Part shown: positions 32,677-41,935 of the stretch, one piece after another
Numbering within the stretch: the stretch's first letter is position 1
How the letters are laid out: each line of letters starts with the position of its first letter
NCBI GenBank assembly: GCA_903632075.3
Contig: CAHIKZ030005408.1
Coordinates: forward strand, 2,551,501 to 2,615,500
Length of the DNA stretch: 64,000 bases
Direction: 5' to 3'
Source: Acanthosepion pharaonis
Lineage: Eukaryota > Mollusca > Cephalopoda > Sepiida > Sepiidae
Notes under the pieces: generated by a model
What the model saw: the letters and a program-made list of their open reading frames with translations, nothing else
Database searches by the model: none
What the model was told of the DNA's origin: nothing
Program-made: the position numbers and the translations under genes

Positions 32677-34007
32677 GTTTTAATTTTTGGCGGGATTTGT
32701 TTTGAGGTTAGATTTTTTCCTTGATTGGGTTTTTTGCTTAGTTGTGGGGTCTCATCTTCCGTTTCCATTATTTCCAATGCCTCAAATTTATTTATTTTTG
32801 GGGCAGTTCTTGTTCTTGAGGTTGATCTTGATCTATTTTTATGCTCCTGCCCATCAGGGTTTTTTTCCTTTGTAGTTTCCCTATTGGGTGAAGTCTGTGA
32901 TGGCCTAGTGGTAGAGGCCACTTCAGAAGAGAGTACTTTTGGGTTCTCCTTGTTAGGCTTTGCTTGTGTCTCTTGGTTTGTTGATGTTTTGGTGTTTGAG
33001 TTTTCCTTGGAGAGTTGTTTGTTTTCTGTGATTGTTTTTATAATGGTTTTCATTTCTTGGATTAGAGTTCTCATCTCGTTCATAAGTTGAGTAACTACTT
33101 CAGGTTTTGTTATAGGTTGATTATTTTCGTATGTTTGGTGTCCTTGTTGGTTTGGGTTTGGTATATGTCTTTTTGATATTTCTGTGTATGTCACAGTGTT
33201 TATTAATTTCCTTGCTTCTGTGAAAGTAATATTTTGAGTATATTTTATTTTGGAAATATCCTTTTCTTTTTTCCAGATTTCGCAATCTCTGGAATTTTGG
33301 GGTGATTTTTTTTGCAGTTAGTGCATTTTGCCTCCTTCTGACAGTCAGTGTGTCTTGCGTTATTTTCACCGCATCTTCCGTGAGATACTGGGGGTCTAGT
33401 ACACCTATCTTGGTGGTGTCCAAACTTCTGACAGTTGAAACATCTAAGTGGATTCGGTATGTATGTCTCAACTTTTTATTTTTATGTACCCTACATTAAT
33501 TTCATTAGGGGGTTTTGGGATATTAAAATTTAATATGTATGTGTTTGTGTTTATAGTTTCTCCATTTTTTTTTATACTTATTCTTTTGATATCTATTACA
33601 TTTTGGTTTTTAAATTTGTTTTTATTTCGTCTAATGTGCATAGTGATAATTCAGAGCTTTTCACTACGCCTTTGGATGAATTTAAGGTTTGGTGGAGGGA
33701 GGTTTTAATTTTGATGTTGTTGAAAGTTTCCCATCTTAGGATTTCTTCCACTTGTGTTTTTGAACTTCGATTAGAATTGTTCCGTTTGTTAATTTTTTGT
33801 TGTTTTTGGTTTTATTTTTTTAGAAAGTATTTGTTCGATTTTGAAAGGTGATATTTTAGTTATAGGTATATCTTCAGTTGATTGGATTACAATATATGTA
33901 GGGATGTTTTGATATATTATTTCTGGCTCACTGTCAGAGCTTTCAAAATGTGGTCTCTTGGTGGATTTCTTTGGAAACATTTGTTTTTTTTGGTGTTGTT
34001 TCGCCAT
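32661..34007 (-). pseudogene. LINE ORF1 (gag-like, CCHC zinc knuckles), frameshifted
   Basis: The N-terminus starts at MAKQHQKKQMFPKKSTKRPH near 34007. At about 33450-33290 the zinc-knuckle block CFNCQKFGHHQDRC (C-x2-C-x4-H-x4-C) is followed by CGENNARHTDC and CTNCKKNH. The C-terminal part (33194-32661) is a long open frame rich in Thr, Asn, Lys and Gln. At least three frame changes separate these parts. ORF1 is the RNA-binding nucleocapsid-like protein of I-clade elements. Confidence 0.82.
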
Positions 34008-34270
34008 TCCTGCTCCCCACCCACCTCGGAGTCCAATTTTATGGGAGATGCCAGGGGGGAAACCCATTCGCCCTGGCACATCAGGGCTACAGGAAAGGTA
34101 TACTCGTATCCAGTGGAAGCCACAAGCACCTGCATTCCCTTGGCTTCGCTGGCCAAGTCCAGTGATGCCTCTCGGGTGTATACAGCCATGTTGTGGCCTT
34201 CTTCCTCAGAATCGATTGACCCTTAGCCACCGCCTTCCAACACTCATGTGGGGAGTTTATTATTATTATA

Positions 34271-34307
<37 letters not shown>

Positions 34308-34648
34308 AATAAATGTCATTTTTTTTGGAGGATAAATTGGCAATTATACTAATACACAAGTTTTTTTTTTTTTTTTGGGGGGGGGTGGGTTGAGTGTTAG
34401 GGCTTGTCATGACCAGCCGATTGATCGGAGTGGGCCTCTCCGACCGCCCGTCTAGCTCAGGTAAGGGCCAAAGTGGAGTGTTGCAGTTAATGACCACTTA
34501 TCACCTGGGTCATGACCTGCTCAGCCACCAGGATCCCGTCCCCAAACATCACGGGTCGCCACCCACGGCAAACAGGTGGCCCCCTTGGGGGACTTTTACC
34601 CCCTGCAGAGGTGCAGTCGGCGTATTCTGAAGCCCCGCCGACAGGGCC
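34008..34648 (-). promoter_or_regulatory. LINE 5' UTR / internal promoter region
   Basis: About 640 bases upstream of ORF1, GC-richer at its start, with a TA tract and a T run near 34290-34310 and a further T run near 34362. A 90-codon frame (34189-33917, beginning MAVYTREASLDLASEAKG) overlaps the ORF1 start in another frame. It could be a small upstream ORF or chance. The internal promoter role is inferred from element class only. Confidence 0.5.
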
Positions 34649-34849
34649 AGAAATGGAATTTAAAAAAGGAAAAAAATACTTATTTTAGATATATTTTTAT
34701 TATTCTTATTATAAATATATTTTTATAAAATAACACTTCACTTTCTTCCATATTATTTACCTTTTCAAACCCTACCTAAATTTTGGCACTTTTAGAAATA
34801 CCAGGTACTGCAATTTTGGATGTGCAGGTAGTGAAATGGATAATGGCTT

Positions 34850-35001
34850 GGAATTATTAAGCAAAGAGCCATGTTCCAATTCCCATAGTGTTCGTTATAT
34901 TCACTTACACACAAATAACCATGGGAAAGGAATGAATCTGCTTCTCCTCTCCCAGCTATGGGTTAGTTAGTAAAAATTGTATCACTAAATCATTATTATC
35001 T

Positions 35002-35010
<9 letters not shown>
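34850..35010. repeat. SINE fragment with adjacent long poly-A
   Basis: Shares AACCATGGGAAAGGAATGAA and CTCCCAGCTATGGGTTAG with the other SINE units. A run of A follows at about 35000-35026. Confidence 0.5.
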
Positions 35011-35032
<22 letters not shown>

Positions 35033-35231
35033 GCTTTAAATAACCTGCAAAGGGTTGGCAAGTCATAAAAATGAAACAATTTTGCACTAAAATGATTCAA
35101 CATCACATTCACTATTGTTGCTTATATATCAGCTATTAACCCATTAATGGTCACTGTCCCAAAAATGAGATGATGGCCATTAATGGGCTATATGTGGAAA
35201 ACTATAATTAATACTGGATTTTATGAAACTT

Positions 35232-35239
35232 TTATATAT

Positions 35240-35286
<47 letters not shown>

Positions 35287-35305
35287 CATGTATGTGTTGT
35301 ATAGT

Positions 35306-35338
<33 letters not shown>
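35232..35338. repeat. Paired (TA)n microsatellites
   Basis: TA tracts at about 35234-35282 and 35308-35338, separated by GTATGCATGTATGTG. Just before them, CCATTAATGG and its complement at 35143-35190 form a small inverted pair. Confidence 0.9.
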
Positions 35339-35344
<6 letters not shown>

Positions 35345-35639
35345 CACACTTTTGGCCTTGTGCCACATCTAAGCTACACTTGGAAAATCACTATATATAT
35401 ATGGCATCAATCTCAAAAGACAATGGATAAGTGCCCAAAGAGTTATGATCTCTCCAGATCATAGGCCTGGATAAGATCCTTTTTTTATGATAGAGAGGCA
35501 ATTTCCTATGCAGGACATCTCCCCTCTCCATGCCACGGATGTTGTCCAAGAGAAAGGCAGAGGCTAATACAGCTTGGCACCAGCTTCGTTTCAGGAATTG
35601 ACAGAACAAAATTGAACATGACATCGGACTGTCTTAGGG

Positions 35640-36105
35640 ACTGACTCCAGATTTGTATTCAGCGTTGTCCTTTTATTAGTCTGATCGACAACCCTGGCTA
35701 CAGAGCCCACTCTACCCTACTATTTACGCATAGTTGGAGGTTTTGAATTCAGAGTTTTTCCTTCTCCTAGACTAGCTGCCATCCAAGGCTAGAACCTAGT
35801 CTATCCTGCTACTTATCTATAGCTGGAGAGAAGAGATGGATTCATACCTTTGCCAAGGGTTATTAGCACATAAGAGAATGTAATGAACTCAACTGGAATG
35901 GATATTGGCACAAAAAGTGGAACTGATCAACCAAGTTCAAATTCCAGACTAGACTTACATTCACTTTCGTATAAATCCTCCTGAGAAAGGCATCTGTTTC
36001 TTCTCTCCACCATCTATATGTCAAATAATAAATTAGGTTCTCTAGCCTTTGGTGGCAACCAATCTAGGAGAATGACAACACTCAATTTAAAACCAAACTG
36101 AACAG
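35640..36105. repeat. Inverted pair of SINE copies close to the giant UNC80 exon
   Basis: A plus-oriented unit (35640-35930, itself with a partial duplication) and a minus-oriented unit (about 35935-36105) face each other. CTCCTAGACTAGCTGCCATC on the left matches the complement of GGTGGCAACCAATCTAGGAG on the right. Similarity extends about 170 bases per arm. In the UNC80 pre-mRNA the pair begins about 240 bases after the exon donor at 36342. Confidence 0.7.
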
Positions 36106-36342
36106 GATTAGGATCTGTCATGCTATCTTACCCTAGGCCTACTACTGCTGCCATGGTGGCGGTAATAAGGTGTAGCTATGATGCTAATGGGTCTAGACCA
36201 TAATAATCCTGAATCTTTTATAAAACTATAATTTTTTTAGATGCCTATAATTAATACCAAATTTTACAGTGAATATTAATAGATGTGCATGTATCATGTA
36301 TGACACTTAACGGAATGATTGATTAATAGAAAATTCTCTTAC

Positions 36343-38612
36343 CTGACAATGCTGTCCATGGCTATACAGTATGTTGTAGCGTCATCAATTTTAACTTCCT
36401 TCTTGGGCTTGGGAGCATCTGCAGAACTGTCATTAGCCTCTGGTGGGTTCAAAGGTAAATTATTAATGGCAGGTTCCTGTTTTTTCATGTCAATCACATT
36501 TAAATCAAGTAGACAGTTCAAGATATTCAGTAGCACTTCACATATTCTCGGCGTGTGCTCATTCATTGATACAAAGTGTACTGCTTTCAAAATTATATTG
36601 TAATTAAATTGACCATTTGGTTGTATATAATAGACTGCCCCAGCAGCTTCCTGTATATCGTCCTCACTTGAATAGGCAATGTTGGAGTCGGTCATGCTAC
36701 GGGCCATGCTAACAGATGGCACAGGAGTATAGTCCTGAAGAATTCGTTCCGACTCTGTGCTGCCACGCCGCCGACCCTCAGAGAAATAAATGGAACCGGA
36801 TGAAACTCCAAGAGGCGTGACATCGCACGGACTGTGCTCAGTGATCGTGATGATGGGGTGCAGCAAGTGATCCTGATGCTGCTGTGGCGAGGGCAAAAGC
36901 TGTTCTTGGGGTTGAGGTTTCAAGTTCAACCCCACTGGCATAGAATCAACACGTGTGGAGCAAGAGGTTGTCTGACTGCTGAGCTGGCCACTCCCTTCCA
37001 ACGAAACTTTGTCCGCCTGGTGTAAGGAGGGCATGCTTTTACGCCGGGCAGGATCAGAGAATATGACATCTGACTTGCCATCTTTTTTCACATCAAGGTA
37101 ATTGGCAAGTCCTGAACATGGCCGAGGGAAATCTGAATCTGTGTCTAATGTCGACAGAGTACAAGAACTTGATGAATCTTCTTTTAGGGATTTCAAAGAA
37201 AGACGTGCTGGCTCTACACGGTTAATTCTTGGAGAGTGCGCCTCGCTGTCTTCGGACTCGGTCGTATATTTTTTAGAGCGCGCCGCATCAAACAATTGCT
37301 TCAGCTCAACAACCCGAATGCGCTTATGGGGCGGTTCCTTGTGGGTTGTGGCAGTTTGAATTTGAGGTATGAAGGAGGAAGAGTTATGTGTGGAAGATGT
37401 GGAAGATTTCCTGTGTAGATGTTGTGTGGAAGAACTGGTATCCTGTAGGTTCATTATTGGTGATGCTGGTATGCTTTGCATTTGTAGAATTTGAATGCTT
37501 GGAATTGGTAAGGACTTACTTCGTTCACGAGCAGTGTGTTCTAAGCGCATATATTCATCGCAAATTTCTAGTAATCGTCGATGTATATATCTCAATGCCC
37601 AATAGATTCCTTCTTCTGGCCAATGTAAGCAAAATAAGCATCTTAGAACTGCTATATCAAAGTAACTGGATGCTAAAATATCTGGATCTGTCGTGCTAGG
37701 CCCTTTACTTCCATTTGTAATGGCACTTGTTAACTTTTGATTGAGATAGTCTTTGTCTAACTGAGTGGCAGATAATTTGGTTGGAACTGTGAGCTTGGAA
37801 TCAAAGGAAAATGTGACAGCACTATCTTTTCCTCCACACTTGCAGGCATTACTGTTGTCTGTGGATCGGACAGGAACAACAGAATTGCAATATTCGCAAA
37901 CCACTTCAACACTAGCTGACTGGCTGTCAGATCCCGACAATCCACAGATGTCACTCATGTGTGCAAGAGGGGCCATTGGGGATGATGGATCATTGGCACT
38001 ATTGTCTCCAGTACCACCAGTTCCACTGCCGCATAAATCTACCCCCAAATAGAGGTTCTGCTCCGAACAACCTTTTCCAATGTATATATTAGCAGCATTG
38101 GTATTGGTTTTGGTTTGAGCTCGATGGGCCTTGAGGATATTTCTTTGTGGTTTCACTGCTGCCGTAAAACAGGGTACATCAGGTAGACTATAATCTATCA
38201 AGGGTCGCCAAATGGTCAGTCCATTTTCAAGTTTTAAACTCTGGAAATCTGACTTGTGTAAAGTATGAACAAGTGGTGCTAAAAGGTAAACAAACAATTG
38301 GATGGTGGCCAAAGAGTGTAGGTAAGAGCGTCCACTTGGACGGCCACTGTTCTTCTCCATCCAGTTATCCTCACATTCAGAAGCAGCATCCAAAAGAATC
38401 CAGTGCAGAGTGTAAAGTATTTTTGTCTCGCAATTTGTAAACTTTGCTTCAGGGTTCTTTTGTTTTCTTTCAGTGAGAAGAGCAGAGCAGGCATGTAATA
38501 CATGAGGGAATGCACACTGAATGATTTTCCAACGAGACACACTATGGATGGCTTCACACAGGCTTGGAGACAAACCATGAAGAATATTTTGGACCACCAC
38601 ACGTTCAAATGA
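36343..38612 (-). CDS. UNC80: UNC80 giant internal exon (first visible)
   Basis: A single 2,270-nt exon encodes 756 residues of UNC80. It starts after TTTGTGTTTTTCAG with SFERVVVQNILHGLSPSL, close to the protein N-terminus, and ends at CAG/GTAAGAG in phase 2. Conserved blocks in order: SRWKIIQCAFPHVLHACSAL (residues about 26-45), TKILYTLHWILLDA (63-76), ATIQLFVYLLAPLVHTL (102-118), YFDIAVLRCLF (317-327), WPEEGIYWALRYIHRRL (331-347), SMTDSNIAYSSEDD (639-652) and IILKAVHFVSMNEHTPRICE (673-692). Ser- and Gln-rich linkers lie between. Residues 239-259 hold a C-x2-C-x14-C-x-C cluster that I do not recall from vertebrate UNC80. UNC80 links UNC79 to NALCN and supports the resting sodium leak of neurons. 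Confidence 0.97.
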
Positions 38613-39094
38613 CTGAAAAACACAAAGAACAATATTAAAAGTGACCATCAAGAAATTTTCAGTAAGTAATTAGTACAAAAAGGCAAAAGAACAGATCATA
38701 TTCTAGAGGTTGTAGGTACTAGGGTCATGTCAGGAAATGTACTGATTACCTGTTTTTTTTTTTTAAAGAAACCATGCCACTAACAATGATTTAGACAACC
38801 TTTTTCAATTTAATTTGATCAATAGACAATTTACCCATTTCACATGAAAATACAATATTTCATAGTTAAAGACCTTTAACTATATGCTACTGTTTAGACC
38901 ATAACACTGAAAATGATCTTCTGAAGGTATATATCATCCTTTATTTTTTAACCCAATTAATGGATATCTATTCACAGTCTGCTCTCCATGAATTTGCTAT
39001 ATTAGTAACTGATGCATGTCCAATGTTTTTATTGAACATTTTTGTTGGTGTTATTTAAGTACCTCCAAAAATTGTCTTAAAAAGAACATATCAT
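38613..39094. other. Upstream intron, no feature
   Basis: AT-rich intron directly 5' of the giant exon, containing its polypyrimidine/acceptor signal at 38613-38627. No coding segment for the missing UNC80 N-terminus was seen here. Confidence 0.5.
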
Positions 39095-39945
39095 GAGGAA
39101 AAAAGGCCCCTAAACTTAAAAAAAACAAAATTTTATTGTCAAAATGTTTGTCATTATTAAGAGAAAAGATCAAAGTATTTTTGATTATTTTATCAAATTT
39201 TTTATTCCTTTCTAGGACATTCAAAATTTTGGTTAAAATCTTCTTTTACTTGCATCAGTTGGTATGACAAAAATTAGTAGATGAAATTTATAGCTCCTTT
39301 TTTTGGTGTTAAAACCACTGTTTTGAAAATTCTTGCAAAAATCAAATAATTGTCAGATTTTAATGAAACTTTCAAGACTTATTCACAAATGAATTAAATT
39401 ATTTTTTAAAACTATTTTTTTTTTAAAGAAAATCTTAGTAAATTTTTTTTTTTTTTAGATCTGTTACCTCTAATTATTTTAAGAAATTTTGAGAAATTAA
39501 AAATCCAGGATATTAGTTAAGAGCAGGACTCCTTGGAGAATTTAAATCATCAATTTGTTTTTGTTTGAGAAAAAACACCATTTACTGAAAATCTGCCCTG
39601 AATCATAAAATAAAAAATCCAATAAAACTATGAAATTATTTAATTAGAAAAGCTTTTAATTGATTTTATAAGATATATTAAGGACATTATTGTCTTAAGA
39701 AAAAAAAATTTTTAATGAATAATGAATTTTTACAAGAATTGTTTTCATTTTTTTAAAAATTTTAATTAGGAAAATTTCAGTTTTAAATCTTTTAAAATTC
39801 TGTATAAGTTTCAGCCTTTCAGATATTACTAAGTAAAAACTATATTTACTAATCATAAATGGAAAAGCTTAATACAAATCATCAAACACCAATATTTTTA
39901 AAGGAATTTTAATTTTGTTTGTATGTGTATAAACATGCTGATTTT
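39095..39945. repeat. 0.8-kb unclassified dispersed repeat, copy 2
   Basis: Direct-orientation partner of 23215-24010 (shared TTCTTGCAAAAATCAAATAA, ACTTGCATCAGT-like and ATTAGAAAAGCTTTTAATTG-like blocks). No coding frame. Confidence 0.7.
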
Positions 39946-40203
39946 TGTAAGAATGGGCCAACGTACATGACATTATCAGAAAGTAAGAATGATAACTATC
40001 GTAAATTTAAAGTAAAACATTTCTAAAATTCAGTAAAGCATTATAGAGAATATTTTCCTAAATTTTTATGATTAATGAGTACTTAAGAATTATATAAAAA
40101 AATGCAATCATATCATTGTCTGCAATCATGTATTACAGATAAGATCTCCACAGAACATTAAATCCGTCATTACACTGTCCAACATGACAACACAGCTACT
40201 ATT

Positions 40204-40303
40204 TACACTATTTGCATTATTCGACTATTGTCCTCATCTTTGTTGACATATTCACAACATTTCAACCATTGTATTCCCCAGCTTTCTTCAGGTGATTGGT
40301 ATT
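40204..40303. repeat. Isolated arm of the TIR-SINE element
   Basis: ATTTGCATTATTCGACTATT and CCAGCTTTCTTCAGGTGATT match the left arms at 8668-8737 and 58272-58360. No right arm follows, so it is a truncated copy. Confidence 0.6.
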
Positions 40304-40689
40304 TCAAATTGAACATTTATCAAACCGAAGCACTTATATAGTAATCAATAAATCGCCAAGGTTTATCTTGAATTAACATTTAAAATTTATAGAACTTGTT
40401 TTAGAAAGAAATGTTTATAACAAAGTAAGAAGAAATTATTTAGTTGTTCAAAAAAATAATTATCTATTTTATAATACTAGCTTTGGTCAATCAAAGGGAA
40501 CTACTTTTGTTTCATAAGGTTCAGCTTTATGCCACACAAATCACATTGCAAAAGCTTAATATGCTAGGTTTTGAAGTTTTGTCACATCTCCTATGTTCTT
40601 CAAACCTGTCACTAATTGATTACCATTTTTTTTTTAAAACATTGGAAAATTTCTTTAAGACCTACCATATAGATACACTGGTATAAATC

Positions 40690-40822
40690 ATCCCCATTCT
40701 TCTCGTATTCTGTTACTAAGAAGGAAGTTCCATATGGACTGCTTCTTCTGAAGAGCCACCACTTTATGGAACAGACTCCCAAGAGGATGCTTCCATGATC
40801 ACTACAAACTTAACATCTTTAT
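40690..40822 (+). pseudogene. CR1/L2-like LINE ORF C-terminus, left half (host of copia insertion)
   Basis: The plus strand encodes RATTLWNRLPRGCFHDHYKL then NIF, the WNxLP/FK region of this LINE. Its continuation lies after the copia element at 45573-45660, up to a TTGCATGGGGTGAAATGATT end, so the copia element inserted into an existing LINE tail. Confidence 0.7.
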
Positions 40823-40994
40823 TGTTAATCAAGGTGAAGTTGTTCCCCTTGTACCTTCTCCATGAGTGAGGTACAATTGAGGCGGAAACACGGGGGTAGG
40901 GACAGTTGGATACCACTACGTGGGTTGGAAGGTCGCTAAATAAATTCTCTCTCTCCACACACAAGTCTTGTTGGAGTCAGTTATTTAATTCACA
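40823..40994 (+). repeat. 5' LTR of the copia element
   Basis: Begins TGTTAATCAAGGTGAAGTTG and ends AGTTATTTAATTCACA. It contains CTAAATAAATTCTCTCTC, likely a polyadenylation/terminator region. Followed immediately by T and the primer-binding site. Confidence 0.95.
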
Positions 40995-41023
40995 TTGGTA
41001 GCAGAGCATTTAGATCGTAAAAA

Positions 41024-41935
41024 ATGGCTTCGAAGTTTATTTCCCCACCTGCCTTAAACACGGACAAGTACAATACTTGGAAAAAAGAAATGCAAGTGTG
41101 GGAACTTGCCACCAGCTTGGAGATACATAGACACGCCCCAGTGGTACTTCTATCCTTGGAAGGAAAGGCCAGGGAAGCTGTACTAGAATTGGACATTGCC
41201 ACCCTAAATGCCAATGATGGCATGGAAAAGTTATACCAAAAGCTGGACACACTTTTCTTGGAAGACGCAAACCAGGCGGCTTTTACAGCGTATGAATCCT
41301 TTGAGCGATACACACAACAGAGCACTGATTCAATTGATGATTTTCTTATCTGCTTCAATCGTAATGTTGCAAAATTAAAGGAACACAAAATATCGCTGCC
41401 CGAACCGGTTCTCACGTATAGGGCATTAAAAAGTGCAAATCTCACCCCAGAAAATGAACGGCTGGTGAAAGCCACGGTTAAGGAACTTAGTCTTAACGAA
41501 ATGTCTAAACAATTGAAGAAGATACTGCATAGACAATATTGCGACGCTTCATCACCCACCACTCCTCCAGTCATGGTGAAAAATGAAATGGATGTTGCCT
41601 TCAGCATGGATAATCAGGAGGAGCAATCTAGTGGGACATTTTACAATCGTTCAAATAGAACTACTACTCACTTTTCTGGTCGGTGAGGTAATGGCACGAG
41701 GAGTCGTAACAGGAATTCAACACGCTCCACTGATAAAAATCTAAACCCACTAGGACCTGAAGGAAACACCACTAAATGTTTCACATGTGGATGCAAATTC
41801 CACTGGGCTCGCAAATGTCCATACACAGAAGATACTTCGCATAAAAAGGAAGACAATGAAAACATACTTGTCTCCAACCTCGTGCTGATGAGTCAGCAAA
41901 AAGGGGAAGATGGCACTAACACGTTTTTTGGGTGA
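41024..41935 (+). pseudogene. Copia gag region
   Basis: A 220-codon frame from MASKFISPPALNTDKYNTWK includes the typical copia gag stretch GKAREAVLELD and a SIDDFLICFNR block. A TGA at 41684 interrupts it, and the same frame then continues through the zinc knuckle CFTCGCKFHWARKC (C-x2-C-x4-H-x4-C, about 41780-41820). The frame is lost at a T/G homopolymer near 41925. This protein packages the element RNA. Confidence 0.88.

Larger units (their letters stand above)
28621..34648 (-). mobile_element. Full-length I-clade-like LINE (two ORFs, RNase H) with 13-bp TSD
   Basis: The 6,028-bp element lies antisense on the plus strand and in the same orientation as UNC80. AGAAATGGAATTT flanks it at 28608-28620 and 34649-34661, fixing both ends. 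The 5' end reads GGCCCTGTCGGCGGGGC. The 3' end is a (CAAA)n tail at 28621-28652. It has a 5' UTR of about 640 bp including a TA tract (34262-34291), ORF1 with zinc knuckles, and ORF2 with APE-type endonuclease, reverse transcriptase and RNase H. This is the I/Nimb-type layout. Both ORFs are frameshifted, so the copy is inactive. Confidence 0.9.

Noticed and set aside
36834..37954. Plus-strand and alternate minus-strand frames of 60-117 codons within 36343-38632
   Set aside because: They overlap the conserved UNC80 coding exon in other frames and show no motif of their own.
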